Source: Lachnospiraceae bacterium
GTDB lineage: Bacteria; Bacillota; Clostridia; Lachnospirales; Lachnospiraceae
Assembly: GCA_017440575.1 (NCBI GenBank)
Contig: JAFSGY010000102.1
Span: 1-61,050, forward strand
Reading direction: 5' to 3'
Length of the DNA: 61,050 nt
Part shown: piece by piece, positions 7,282-16,587 of the stretch
How the letters are laid out: each line of letters begins with the position of its first letter
How positions within the stretch are numbered: the first letter of the stretch is position 1
Program-made: the position numbers and the translations under genes
Notes under the pieces: generated by a model
Told to the model about the DNA's origin: nothing
Database searches by the model: none
Seen by the model: the letters and a program-made list of their open reading frames with translations, nothing else

Positions 7282-9471
7282 ATGAATATTACATATTTTG
7301 AAAAAGAGAGAATTTTTAAGCTGGATACACCGAAAACAAGCTATTTGATGGGAGTTGTAGATGAGGAGAATTTCCTTGGCCACATTTATTATGGAAAAAG
7401 ATTGGAGGATTATAACATTGGATATTTGATGAGAACTGAAGAGCCTCCATTTGTTCCAAGCAAGAATAATAGAGAGAGATGTTCGTTTTATGATGCGTTT
7501 CCATTTGAATATCCGACAGGAGGATTGGGAGATTTCAGAGAGAGCTGTCTGTCGATAAGAACAGAAGGAGGACACTGCGGCTGTTCTTTTTCCTATGTAT
7601 CTCATAAAATTTTAGAGGGAAAGCCGGAGCTTATTGGGCTTCCTGCAACTTTTGGAGATAAGGACAGCTGTATGACACTGGAGATTACTGGTGAGGATAA
7701 GCATGTTGGAATGGTAGTAAAGCTGTACTATACGGTATTTTCTGACACAGATGTCATTACTAGAAGCGTAAAGGTAGAAAATGCAGGTGAGAAACCATTT
7801 TATCTTACCAAAGTATTTTCCGCATGTCTGGATATGGACAATCAGGACTTTGATATGATTTCGTTGCATGGAAGCTGGGCAAGAGAGCGTCATATCCAGA
7901 GAAAGCCCTTAGGCTATGGAATCCAGAATGTCAGCTCTTTTCGAGGGGAATCCAGTCATCAGGATCATCCGTTCCTTGCGCTGGTAACCAAGAATACCAC
8001 ACAGGAGACAGGCGAAGTATATGCCATGAACTTTGTGTATTCCGGTAATTTCCGTGCGCAGGCTGAGGTTTCGCAGTTTGATAGTGTGCGTATGTCTATG
8101 GGAATCCATCCGGAGAACTTCTGCTGGAAACTGATGCCGGGTGAGGTATTTCAGGCGCCGGAGGCGGTTCTTGTATATTCCGCAGAAGGTCTTGATGGTA
8201 TGACAACTGCTTTCCATCATTTATATAAAAAGCACCTGATTCGTGGAGAATATAAGGATAAAAAGCGTCCGATTTTAATCAATAACTGGGAAGCAACTTA
8301 TTTTGACTTTACAACCGAGAAGCTGTTAAGCATTGCTAAAGAGGCTTCCTCTCTTGGTATCGAGATGTTGGTTATGGATGATGGCTGGTTTGGCAAGAGA
8401 AGTAGCGATAATTGCGCTCTTGGCGACTGGGTAGTGAATGAAGAGAAGCTTCCGGGAGGCTTAAAATATCTCGTGGATGAGGTAAATAAGCTTGGTATGA
8501 AGTTTGGTATCTGGTTTGAGCCGGAGATGATTTCACCGGATTCAGACCTGTACAGAGCACATCCTGACTGGGCAATTGCTATTCCGGGACGTGTGGCGAC
8601 CGAGTCAAGACAGCAGTATGTTTTAGATCTGTCACGTAAGGAAGTGGTAGACTATGTCTATGAAAGTGTGGCAAAGATTTTAAGAAGCGCTAATATCGAA
8701 TACGTAAAGTGGGATATGAATAGACAGCTGTCAGATATTGGAAGCTATGAGCTTGCAGCAGACAGACAGGGCGAATTGTATCACAGATATGTGCTGGCTG
8801 TCTATGAATTGCAGGACAGACTGACCAAGGAATTTCCACATCTGTTATTGGAGAACTGTTCCGGTGGTGGAGCACGTTTTGATCCCGGAATGCTGTATTA
8901 CAGCCCGCAGATTTGGTGTTCGGATGATACGGATGCGATAGAAAGACTGGAGATTCAGGAGGGAACGGCTCTGATTTATCCGCTTTCTACGATGGGAGCG
9001 CATGTGTCTGACTGTCCGAATCATACCGTTGGAAGGGTAACACCATTTGAAACAAGAGGAATCGTGGCACTTGCGGGAACCTTTGGATATGAGCTTGATG
9101 TAACAAAGATTCCACAGGAAGACCGTGAAATGATTCCAAAACAGGTTGCTATGTATCATAAATATAATGATTTGGTACGAAGAGGAGATTATTATCGAAT
9201 TGCTTCTTATTCACAGAATCATAAGTATGATTGCTGGGAAGTTGTCAACGAGGATAAGAAGGAAGTACTGGTTACCTTTGTACAGGTATTAAATAGAGCT
9301 AATTTTAAGTCAAGAAGAATTCGTTTAAAGGGACTCGATCCTAAGAAGTGCTATCGCATCGAAGGCGAAGAGAGAATCTATAGTGGAGAAGCTTTGATGT
9401 ATGCTGGATTGCAGATTCCAAATCCATGGGGAGATTTCAAGGCTGTGCTGATTCATCTGACAGAAGTATAG
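7282..9471 (+). CDS. GH36 alpha-galactosidase
   Basis: The 729-residue protein has no signal peptide, so it is cytosolic. It matches full-length bacterial GH36 (RafA/AgaA type): N-terminal beta-sandwich, TIM barrel, C-terminal beta domain. The nucleophile motif VKWDMNR is near residue 478 and the acid/base region WCSDDTDAIERL near residue 548. The LENCSGGGARFDPGML stretch is also typical. It releases alpha-1,6-linked galactose, here most likely from imported galactomanno-oligosaccharides before phosphorolysis, as in the R. intestinalis mannan locus. It is co-transcribed with the preceding LacI gene; raffinose-type substrates remain possible. Confidence 0.93.
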   Translation: MNITYFEKERIFKLDTPKTSYLMGVVDEENFLGHIYYGKRLEDYNIGYLMRTEEPPFVPSKNNRERCSFYDAFPFEYPTGGLGDFRESCLSIRTEGGHCGCSFSYVSHKILEGKPELIGLPATFGDKDSCMTLEITGEDKHVGMVVKLYYTVFSDTDVITRSVKVENAGEKPFYLTKVFSACLDMDNQDFDMISLHGSWARERHIQRKPLGYGIQNVSSFRGESSHQDHPFLALVTKNTTQETGEVYAMNFVYSGNFRAQAEVSQFDSVRMSMGIHPENFCWKLMPGEVFQAPEAVLVYSAEGLDGMTTAFHHLYKKHLIRGEYKDKKRPILINNWEATYFDFTTEKLLSIAKEASSLGIEMLVMDDGWFGKRSSDNCALGDWVVNEEKLPGGLKYLVDEVNKLGMKFGIWFEPEMISPDSDLYRAHPDWAIAIPGRVATESRQQYVLDLSRKEVVDYVYESVAKILRSANIEYVKWDMNRQLSDIGSYELAADRQGELYHRYVLAVYELQDRLTKEFPHLLLENCSGGGARFDPGMLYYSPQIWCSDDTDAIERLEIQEGTALIYPLSTMGAHVSDCPNHTVGRVTPFETRGIVALAGTFGYELDVTKIPQEDREMIPKQVAMYHKYNDLVRRGDYYRIASYSQNHKYDCWEVVNEDKKEVLVTFVQVLNRANFKSRRIRLKGLDPKKCYRIEGEERIYSGEALMYAGLQIPNPWGDFKAVLIHLTEV

Positions 9472-9492
9472 GAAATATATATATAAATCCCT

Positions 9493-9521
9493 TTGACAAA
9501 TTAACTAAATTAATTTATATT
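9493..9521 (+). promoter_or_regulatory. Strong sigma-A promoter for second LacI gene
   Basis: TTGACA (9493-9498), a 17-base spacer and TATATT (9516-9521). The spacer holds the AT-rich near-palindrome TTAACTAAATTAA, a plausible self-regulation site. It starts 21 bases after the GH36 stop. Confidence 0.75.
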
Positions 9522-9578
9522 GTAATTAGCTTAAAAAGATTAAAGAGAAGATTAAATATATATACGATGGAGGGAAAA

Positions 9579-10598
9579 ATGGTTAAATCAGTAAAGCTTG
9601 CTGACATTGCAGCAGAATTGAATGTGAGCATTGTAACGGTTTCCAAAGCGCTTTCCGGTCAGAAAGGTGTCAGTGAAGAACTTAGAAAGAAGATTAAAGA
9701 TCTTGCCGATGAGATGGGATATGTACCGGTACATGCTGCCCAGAAGAACAGAAGCAAGTCATATACGATTGGAATTATTAGTTTGGAGAGCTATTTTTCT
9801 AAATTCGCATCCTTTTACTGGAAAATGTATCAGGAGGTTGCAACTAAGGCGGTGAAGAAGAGCTGCTTTACCATGCTGGAGGTTATTAGTGCTGCGTCTG
9901 AGGATGCCTTGGAGCCGCCTAAGCTTTTTGAAGAGGAAAGAGTAGACGGTATCGTGATTATTGGCAAGCCGAAGAAGGAATATCTCAAGATGCTGTATCA
10001 GTATAAGAGGATTCCGATGGTATTTCTTGATTTTTATGATGATGAGCTGATATGTGATTCTGTAGTTTCGGCAGGTTACCTTGGAAGCTATCAGATGACA
10101 CATTATCTGATTGAAAAAGGGCATAGAAAGATTGCATATGTTGGAACTTTGAAATATACAGAGAGTATTACAGACCGATATTTTGGCTATTGCAAGGCTC
10201 TCATGGAAAGTAATCTTGAGGTTAGAAAAGATTGGGTGATTCCAGACCGTGATATGAACAATGGTATTATTGGTATGGATTATACATTCCAGCTACCTCA
10301 CGAGATGCCAACTGCATTTGTGTGCAATAATGATATTACGGCTTATGCGTTGATTCAGACCTTGGAGAAGGCAGGATATCGTGTTCCGGAAGATATATCA
10401 GTAGTAGGCTATGATAATTATTTGTATCCTGAATATGGTGATTCCAGAATTACTACCTATGCAGTAGATATGGGTGAGATGGCTAGAATTGCAATGCATA
10501 GTTTAGTGAAAAAGATTGAAAACATTTTATACAACGAAAGTATACATACCGTTCCCGGACGTATGATCGTCCGTGATACGGTAAAAGAGATTAATTAA
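9579..10598 (+). CDS. LacI family regulator (probable mannan-locus repressor)
   Basis: The protein has 339 residues from ATG 9579, chosen because GGAGGG at 9569-9574 lies just before it; the earlier ATG at 9567 overlaps that site. The helix-turn-helix VKLADIAAELNVSIVTVSKAL is at the N-terminus, followed by a typical sugar-binding effector domain with VPEDISVVGYDN near the end. It has its own promoter between the GH36 operon and the divergent AraC gene. It probably controls the manno-oligosaccharide import operon; target and effector are inference. Confidence 0.9.
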   Translation: MVKSVKLADIAAELNVSIVTVSKALSGQKGVSEELRKKIKDLADEMGYVPVHAAQKNRSKSYTIGIISLESYFSKFASFYWKMYQEVATKAVKKSCFTMLEVISAASEDALEPPKLFEEERVDGIVIIGKPKKEYLKMLYQYKRIPMVFLDFYDDELICDSVVSAGYLGSYQMTHYLIEKGHRKIAYVGTLKYTESITDRYFGYCKALMESNLEVRKDWVIPDRDMNNGIIGMDYTFQLPHEMPTAFVCNNDITAYALIQTLEKAGYRVPEDISVVGYDNYLYPEYGDSRITTYAVDMGEMARIAMHSLVKKIENILYNESIHTVPGRMIVRDTVKEIN

Positions 10599-11511
10599 GT
10601 ATATCAGAATCAAGAATGGGTGTTTCCCTGCGAAATGCAAGCGGGGTAACACCCGTTTTTTCTTTGAATAAACGGATAAAATGATTGGTGTTTTCAATCC
10701 CCACAAGCTGTCCGATGTCGCAGACCTTCTCATCTGTTGTGAGGAGGAGTTCTTTGGCACGTTGGATGCGAACCTGATTTAAGTATTGTAATGGTGTGGT
10801 CTGATAGTGTGCAGAGAATTCTCGACATAGTCTGTATTTATTGATACGGTATTTACGCGAGGCTTCTTCTAACGAAAAAGGCTCCTCACAGGCAGTATCA
10901 AAGGTCTTCTTCATATCGAGTAAATAAGCCGGAGTGTGAAAGCTCTGGCTGTTTTCTTTTTGACGTATCAGATAGAGCTCCGTAAAAAGCTGTGTCAGTG
11001 TTTTTGCGCGTAGTATGGCGTGTAGTTTATCGTCTTTAATCTCTTTGAATAATTGGTTCCATATGGTATTCAAATCACTATAAGCATCCGGTTTAAAAAC
11101 ACAATTGTGTTCAGGACAACACTGCTCATAATAGAAGGCTGTTACCGGTGGTGTGATAAAGCAGATGGTATATTCCCATCTCCCTCTAGGGCAGCAGATG
11201 CGGTGCAACTGGCTACAATCAAGAAAAACAAAGGTTCCTTTATCTAAGGTGTAAAGCTGTTCCTGATACTCGAGCTGTCCACATCCTCTGGTGGTGAGTA
11301 ACATACAATATGTCTGTACATGGCTAAGGGTGTAAGAGAAAGGAGCAGAAACGGATATATGCTGATAACACAATAAATCCGGCAGTGTAGGAGCAAGGCT
11401 GCAAACCTCTGAACAGGGAATGCTAAAATACTCGGAAAAGGAAAAGTGATTTCCGGTTTCAAAGGTTTGTAGATTTGAGTAAAAATCTGAGGTAAGTGAC
11501 TGGATATTCAT
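10591..11511 (-). CDS. AraC family transcriptional regulator
   Basis: The 306-residue protein starts at the ATG read leftward from 11511. A longer frame begins at 11526, but the AAAGGAG ribosome site lies inside its first codons, so the shorter start is preferred. The N-terminal half is a cupin-like sugar-sensing domain. The C-terminal about 100 residues hold the two helix-turn-helix motifs (YRINKYRLCREFSAHY and VCDIGQLVGIENTNHFIRLF). It is convergent and overlaps the preceding LacI gene by 8 bases. It diverges from the mannan import operon and is likely an activator of it, consistent with no good -35 box there. Activation is inference. Confidence 0.9.
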   Translation of the reverse strand: MNIQSLTSDFYSNLQTFETGNHFSFSEYFSIPCSEVCSLAPTLPDLLCYQHISVSAPFSYTLSHVQTYCMLLTTRGCGQLEYQEQLYTLDKGTFVFLDCSQLHRICCPRGRWEYTICFITPPVTAFYYEQCCPEHNCVFKPDAYSDLNTIWNQLFKEIKDDKLHAILRAKTLTQLFTELYLIRQKENSQSFHTPAYLLDMKKTFDTACEEPFSLEEASRKYRINKYRLCREFSAHYQTTPLQYLNQVRIQRAKELLLTTDEKVCDIGQLVGIENTNHFIRLFKEKTGVTPLAFRRETPILDSDILN

Positions 11512-11536
11512 AAAGGCTCCTTTCAAATTAAAAATG

Positions 11537-11559
11537 AACTATGAAGGTATGGAATTGTT
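11537..11559. promoter_or_regulatory. Palindromic element, copy C (diverged)
   Basis: It matches copy B (41134-41156) at 20 of 23 positions, sharing AACTATGAAGGTA and GTT at the end. It lies 26 bases upstream of the AraC start in the opposite orientation to that gene. A DNA operator is therefore more likely than an RNA leader. Confidence 0.5.
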
Positions 11560-11658
11560 ATGCTTATTATAACGCATTGAAAGAAAAACGCAAGAAACAG
11601 CGATTAAATGAAAGAAAAGAAGAATTTGAATGAATTTGTAAAGGAAATTTAAAATAAA

Positions 11659-11857
11659 TTAACAAACAAGAACTTAAAATAAGCTAAAAAATGAAAAGTA
11701 GCTTTACTATATTGGGTAAAATGACCAAAAAAACATTAAAACAATTGTAAAAAAGGAAGAAGTGATGTAAAAACGCAAGAATAGGTGATTAATATCAATT
11801 ATAAGTGATGACTAAATGAACTTTTTGGTTTAAAGTAAATTTAAGTTAACAAACAAG
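11659..11857. repeat. 12-bp direct repeat pair in mannan operon upstream region
   Basis: TTAACAAACAAG occurs at 11659-11670 and again at 11846-11857, 187 bases apart. The second copy is bounded by GTTAAC sequences. Candidate binding sites for LacI or AraC, possibly forming a loop. Direct repeats are visible; the role is inference. Confidence 0.5.
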
Positions 11858-11899
11858 TTAACGAGAAGTAAAACGTAGTTAAAACGGGAGGTTAAAAAC

Positions 11900-13354
11900 A
11901 TGGAATTTAAGAAAGTAACAGCACTCGGTATGGCAGCTGTCATGACAATGTCTTTAGCAGCATGCGGTAGTAGCGAAACAGCAACAACAAACACAGATAC
12001 TAAGACAGATGCAGCAGCAACAACAACAGATGCAGCAGCAACAACAGACACAGCAGCAACAACAGATGCAGCAGCTGATACAGCAGAGGCAGCCGGAGTT
12101 CCTACCTACGCAGAGGTTACATTGGGTGAGGATTATACAGACTTAACAACAACCATTAAGTTCATGCATCACAAGACAGACCGTGAGCAGGACGGAACAA
12201 TTGCTAACTTAATCGCAGAATTCAATAAGGTATATCCAAACATTACAGTTGAAACAGAAGGAATTACAGATTATGCAGAAACAGCTCTTCTTAGGCTTCC
12301 AACAGAAGACTGGGGCGACATCATGTTCATCCCTACAGTAGATGCAGCAGATCTTCCTACATACTTCCTTCCATATGGAACAGTAGAAGAAATGGATCAG
12401 TATGTAAACTTCGCTGATAACTGGAAGAACGAAGGAAACTGCTACGGAATCGGATACATGGGAAATGCTATGGGACTTCTTTACAACAAGGCAGTATTTG
12501 AAGCAGCAGGTGTTACAACATTACCTAAGACTCCGGATGAGCTTATGACAGCTTTGCAGGCAATCAAGGATAACACAGATGCGATTCCTCTTTATACAAA
12601 CTATGCAGCAGGTTGGACCATGGGTGGTCAGTGGGATGGTTTCCTTGGAGCAATCACAACAGGTGATGAGACATGGTTAAATCAGAAGTTCGTTCATACA
12701 GCAGAGCCTTTTGCTGATAATGGCGACGGAACAGGTGCTTATGCACTTTACAAGATTCTCTATGATGCAGTTGCAAATGACTTAATCGAAGATGACTATA
12801 CAACTACAGACTGGGAAGGCTGTAAGGGTATGATTAACAGAGGCGAAATCGGAACTATGGTTCTTGGTTCATGGGCAGTAGCTCAGATGAAGGCTGCTGG
12901 TGAGAATCCGGATGATATCGGATACATGCCATTCCCTATTACAGTAAACGGTAAGCAGTATGCAACAGCAGGTCCTGACTATGGATATGGTATCAATGTA
13001 AACTCTTCTGAGGAGAATCAGACAGCAGCTATGGTATTCGTTAAGTGGATGGTTGAAGAATCAGGCTGGTGTGATTTCGAAGGTGGATATCCTATTTCTA
13101 AGACAGCTCCTACATCCTTTGTATTTGATGGTGTAGAGGTAGTTAGCAACGTAACATCTCTGGAAGGTGAAGAAGACCTTATGAATGAGATGAATGCAGA
13201 ATCTGAGCTTAACTTCAACAACGGTGGAGACAGCAGAGTTCAGAAGATTGTAGAAGCAGCAGATGCTGGTATTCCTTATGAAGAATTAGTTGCTGAGTGG
13301 ACACAGGCTTGGAACGATGCTCAGGAAACTTTAGGAATTGAAGTACTTTACTAG
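11900..13354 (+). CDS. Manno-oligosaccharide ABC transporter binding lipoprotein
   Basis: A 484-residue family 1 solute-binding protein. A lipoprotein signal peptide with lipobox LAAC (Cys about residue 22) is followed by a Thr/Ala/Asp low-complexity linker of TDAAATT units to about residue 70, then the binding domain. The start follows GGGAGG. Codon use is strongly biased to GCA/ACA, suggesting high expression. It heads an operon of mannan enzymes and sits where R. intestinalis encodes its mannan-oligosaccharide binding protein, so beta-manno-oligosaccharides are the likely ligand. It is a paralogue of the sensor domain at 1089-4127. No ATPase gene is in the locus; a shared MsmK-like ATPase elsewhere would power it. 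Confidence 0.9.
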   Translation: MEFKKVTALGMAAVMTMSLAACGSSETATTNTDTKTDAAATTTDAAATTDTAATTDAAADTAEAAGVPTYAEVTLGEDYTDLTTTIKFMHHKTDREQDGTIANLIAEFNKVYPNITVETEGITDYAETALLRLPTEDWGDIMFIPTVDAADLPTYFLPYGTVEEMDQYVNFADNWKNEGNCYGIGYMGNAMGLLYNKAVFEAAGVTTLPKTPDELMTALQAIKDNTDAIPLYTNYAAGWTMGGQWDGFLGAITTGDETWLNQKFVHTAEPFADNGDGTGAYALYKILYDAVANDLIEDDYTTTDWEGCKGMINRGEIGTMVLGSWAVAQMKAAGENPDDIGYMPFPITVNGKQYATAGPDYGYGINVNSSEENQTAAMVFVKWMVEESGWCDFEGGYPISKTAPTSFVFDGVEVVSNVTSLEGEEDLMNEMNAESELNFNNGGDSRVQKIVEAADAGIPYEELVAEWTQAWNDAQETLGIEVLY

Positions 13355-13412
13355 TTTTTATGCAACATAAGGGGAAGGCCCTTACGATTATGATGGTAAA
13401 TCCCCTGTTTAT

Positions 13413-13439
13413 GAGCCGGGGAGCAATGCGCCCCGGCTC
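13413..13439 (+). terminator. Intercistronic hairpin after binding-protein gene
   Basis: GAGCCGGGG and CCCCGGCTC form a 9-bp GC-rich stem with a 9-base loop, 59 bases after the stop. Only a weak T run follows. It probably protects the upstream mRNA or partly terminates, giving more binding protein than permease. Confidence 0.7.
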
Positions 13440-13506
13440 GTATTTGGCTAATGATATGACGTTATGAAAAGATTTATTGTTTGAGAGAAAAGGAGGAGGT
13501 TGCGCT

Positions 13507-14517
13507 ATGGCATCATCCCAGATGGCAGCAAAGCCAAAAAAACCGTTTAATCTTCGCAAGTGGATAAGAAGTAGGGAAGGACAGCAGGCACTGGTTATTG
13601 TCGCTTTCTCTATTATTCCTTTAGCATTGCTATTGATATTTACTTATTATCCTTTTGCAGAAATGTTTAAATTCAGCTTCTTTAAAATGAAGTACGTAGG
13701 AGAAAGAGAGTTTGTTGGATTAAAGAACTATATTGATGTATTTACAAGAGATGATCTTTTTAGCTCCTTAAAGTTATCCCTATATTACATTGGCGGTGCG
13801 ATTGTGCAGCTTGCACTTGCTTTGTATCTGGCTACCGTACTCTGCTTTGGCGTTAAGGGTGGCAATTTATTTAAGGGATGTATGTTCTTCCCATACTTAA
13901 TTAACGGTATTGCAATTGGTTTTATTTTTAAATTTTTCTACACAAGAGGATTCGTATTTGATACGGTTCTTCAATGGTTTGGATTTGAATTGGAAAATCT
14001 TCCGTACTGGCTGAAAGACAGAAGCATCAACAATATTTCCCTGGTAGGAACTAGTGTATGGAAATATTTTGGACAGAACATGGTACTCTTCCTTGGTGCG
14101 ATGATGTCTGTTGATTCAGAATTATATGAAGCAGCAATGCTGGACGGTGCAAATAAATGGCAGCAGTTTAAATATATTATGCTTCCAAGTATTAAGACAA
14201 TTGTTACATTGAACCTGATTACCTCAATTACCGGTTCCTTAAGTGCATTCGAGCCGCCATACGTTGTTATGTCCGGTGGTGCAAACGGTACAGCAACTTA
14301 CTTTGTAAAGATGCATGAGGTTGCTCATACAAGTCAGAAGGTTGGTCTTGCATCTGCCATGGCAATCGTATTATTGATGATTATCTTTGTGGCAACTATT
14401 TTACAGAAGGTATTCATGAACTATGTATTCAAGAGTTCAGAGGATGAAGATGTGAATGCAGCAAAGAAAAGAGAGAAGAAGCTTGCCAAAGCAAGAGCAA
14501 AGGAGGCAGGAAGGTAA
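13507..14517 (+). CDS. Mannan-type ABC transporter permease 1 (MalF-like)
   Basis: The protein has 336 residues from ATG 13507, chosen because AAGGAGGAGG lies directly before it; an upstream TTG at 13477 would put that site inside the gene. About six membrane helices. The EAA loop (YEAAMLDGANKWQQFKYIMLP) is the contact for the ATPase. It ends in a charged Lys/Glu-rich tail. It overlaps the second permease by one base (TAATG), indicating translational coupling. It is part of a sugar importer with the preceding binding protein and the following permease. Confidence 0.92.
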   Translation: MASSQMAAKPKKPFNLRKWIRSREGQQALVIVAFSIIPLALLLIFTYYPFAEMFKFSFFKMKYVGEREFVGLKNYIDVFTRDDLFSSLKLSLYYIGGAIVQLALALYLATVLCFGVKGGNLFKGCMFFPYLINGIAIGFIFKFFYTRGFVFDTVLQWFGFELENLPYWLKDRSINNISLVGTSVWKYFGQNMVLFLGAMMSVDSELYEAAMLDGANKWQQFKYIMLPSIKTIVTLNLITSITGSLSAFEPPYVVMSGGANGTATYFVKMHEVAHTSQKVGLASAMAIVLLMIIFVATILQKVFMNYVFKSSEDEDVNAAKKREKKLAKARAKEAGR

Positions 14518-15359
14518 TGACAATCTTTCAGAAAATAAAGCATTATGGATGGATTTTTATCCAGTATTTTTCACTCATATTCTTTTCACTGGTAGCTTTA
14601 TTGCCGGTAGTATCCTGTCTTATAACAGCATTCAAGACAAAGGAAGAGTATGAAAGCACCAGTGTAATGACACTTCCGGAAAGTTGGTTGAACTTTGATA
14701 ACTTTATTCAGGTATGGAATGATGCCAACATGGGAAGAGCCTTTATAAATTCAGCAATCGTTTTGGTTTTTGTAGTAGCAGGTTCTGTTATGGTAGGTTC
14801 CATGATTGCTTATGTATTGAATCGATTCACATTCCCTGGAAATGGTCTGATTCGTAACCTGTTCCTTTTTGCAACACTCCTTCCGGGTATTGCGATGCAG
14901 GTAGCAACCTATCAGTTAATGTATCAGATTGGCTTTATCAATCACTTATATGGATATATCATTCTTTCCATGGGTACTGACGTTATTTCGATATACATAT
15001 TCATTCAGTTCTTTGAGAATATTCCGGTATCGTTGGATGAATCCGCATTTATGGATGGTGCTTCCTACTTTACGATTTTCTTTAAGATTCTGTTCCCACT
15101 CCTGAAACCAGCTATGGTTACGGTTATGATTCTTAAGGGTGTTGGAACATACAACGAATACTATAATGCCAGCCTGTATCTGACGGGAGATCAGAAGACG
15201 GTTTCCATGGCGTTATATACTTTTGTAGGACCACTTGGAAGCCAGTTTAACTTAATCTGTGCCGGTGTTATAATGAGTTTAATACCTGCATTGGTTGTAT
15301 TCCTTATTTTCCAGAAACAGATTTACAGTGGTATGACCGCAGGTGCTGTAAAAGGATAA
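14517..15359 (+). CDS. Mannan-type ABC transporter permease 2 (MalG-like)
   Basis: A 280-residue membrane protein with about six helices and a clear EAA loop (DESAFMDGASYFTIFFKILF). It pairs with the preceding permease to form the channel. Its ATG overlaps the previous stop. The C-terminus QKQIYSGMTAGAVKG is the standard ending for carbohydrate permeases of the MalG/AraQ type. The substrate is inferred from the operon. Confidence 0.92.
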   Translation: MTIFQKIKHYGWIFIQYFSLIFFSLVALLPVVSCLITAFKTKEEYESTSVMTLPESWLNFDNFIQVWNDANMGRAFINSAIVLVFVVAGSVMVGSMIAYVLNRFTFPGNGLIRNLFLFATLLPGIAMQVATYQLMYQIGFINHLYGYIILSMGTDVISIYIFIQFFENIPVSLDESAFMDGASYFTIFFKILFPLLKPAMVTVMILKGVGTYNEYYNASLYLTGDQKTVSMALYTFVGPLGSQFNLICAGVIMSLIPALVVFLIFQKQIYSGMTAGAVKG

Positions 15360-15382
15360 TATTACGGAAAAGGTGGTAAAAG

Positions 15383-16567
15383 ATGAGGGAAGAGATTAAA
15401 AAGCATTTAGTAAATGACATTATTCCTTTTTGGAAGGGATTAAGAGATGATGAAAACGGCGGCTATTATGGCTGGATGGATTATGAGCACAGTGTTGATA
15501 AGAAGGCTGTAAAGGGCTGTATCTTAAATAGCCGTATTACCTGGTTTTTTGCCAATGCCTATACTCTTTTAAAGGATGAGTCCTTATTGGCAGAGGCAAA
15601 GCACGGATTTGAATTCTTGAAAAATCATTGTTGGGATAAAGAGAACGGTGGAGTGTTCTGGTCTGTAAAATATGACGGAACACCGGAAGAAACCTTAAAG
15701 CATACCTATAATCAGGCATTTTCTATCTACGCACTTTCTTCTTATTATGAAGCAAGTGGAGATAAAGAAGCATTAAAGATGGCTTATACCTTATATGAGT
15801 TGATTGAGTCAAAAATGCGAGATGAGCTTGGCTATAAGGAAGCCTTTGATGAAAGCTTCCATGAGATTGATAATGAGAAGCTTTCCGAAAATGGTGTCAT
15901 GGCAGCAAAGACCATGAATACCCTGCTTCATGTATTTGAGGCATATACAGAGCTTTACCGGGTGGATGGTAAGGCAGAGGTCAAGGAAAAGCTGATGTGG
16001 ATGATGGATTTAGTCGCAGAGAAGATTTATAATCCTGAGCTTCACAGACAGGAAGTATTCTTTGACGAGAAGTGGAACAGTATCATTGATTTACATTCCT
16101 ATGGACATGATATTGAGACAGCGTGGCTGGTAGACAGAAGTGTTGAGGTGATTGGTGAGAAGAAGTATGAAGATAAGATGACACCGATTACCCTTGACCT
16201 TGCAAGACAGGTGAAGAAGCTTGCCTTTAATGGAGAATCCTTAAGCAATGAATGCGAAAAGGGTGTGGATGATACCAACCGTGTATGGTGGGTTCAGGCA
16301 GAAACCGTAGTTGGATTCCTGAATGCAGCAGAGAAGAGCGGTAAGGAATCGGAAGAAGGAAAAGAGTATATAGAGTCAGCAAAGGCTGTTTGGGAGTTTA
16401 TCAAGGCTCATGTGATTGATAAGCGAGATGGTTATGAAACAGGAAGAGAATGGTACTGGCTAGTGGATGAAAAGGGTAAGCCTTACAGCGATAAGCCGAT
16501 TGTAGAACCATGGAAGTGTCCATATCATAATGGAAGAATGTGCTTTGAAGTAATCAAAAGACTCTAA
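15383..16567 (+). CDS. Mannobiose (cellobiose-type) 2-epimerase
   Basis: A 394-residue member of the N-acylglucosamine/cellobiose 2-epimerase family: an (alpha/alpha)6 barrel with the N-terminal ENGGYYGWMDYE stretch and conserved histidines (for example HSYGHDIETAWLV). It converts the reducing-end mannose of mannobiose to glucose, giving the mannosyl-glucose used by the GH130_1 enzyme that follows 20 bases later. No signal peptide. The start is preceded by AAAGGTGG. Specificity for mannobiose rests on the operon context. Confidence 0.9.
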   Translation: MREEIKKHLVNDIIPFWKGLRDDENGGYYGWMDYEHSVDKKAVKGCILNSRITWFFANAYTLLKDESLLAEAKHGFEFLKNHCWDKENGGVFWSVKYDGTPEETLKHTYNQAFSIYALSSYYEASGDKEALKMAYTLYELIESKMRDELGYKEAFDESFHEIDNEKLSENGVMAAKTMNTLLHVFEAYTELYRVDGKAEVKEKLMWMMDLVAEKIYNPELHRQEVFFDEKWNSIIDLHSYGHDIETAWLVDRSVEVIGEKKYEDKMTPITLDLARQVKKLAFNGESLSNECEKGVDDTNRVWWVQAETVVGFLNAAEKSGKESEEGKEYIESAKAVWEFIKAHVIDKRDGYETGREWYWLVDEKGKPYSDKPIVEPWKCPYHNGRMCFEVIKRL

Positions 16568-16587
16568 ATTGAAATGGAGGTAATTAG

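Larger units (their letters stand above)
11512..11899. promoter_or_regulatory. Divergent regulatory region of AraC gene and mannan import operon
   Basis: This is 388 bases of very AT-rich DNA without a gene. It holds the palindromic element copy C (11537-11559) and two direct copies of TTAACAAACAAG at 11659-11670 and 11846-11857. The second is flanked by GTTAAC on both sides. No convincing -35/-10 pair is seen near the binding-protein start, which suits activator-dependent transcription. The long leader is otherwise unexplained. Confidence 0.55.

Noticed and set aside
11990-12090. Repeated ACAGATGCAGCAGCAACAACA units looked like a tandem repeat or CRISPR.
   Set aside because: They are codons of the Thr/Ala/Asp linker of a lipoprotein, with no spacer pattern; a similar linker is at 52530-52630.
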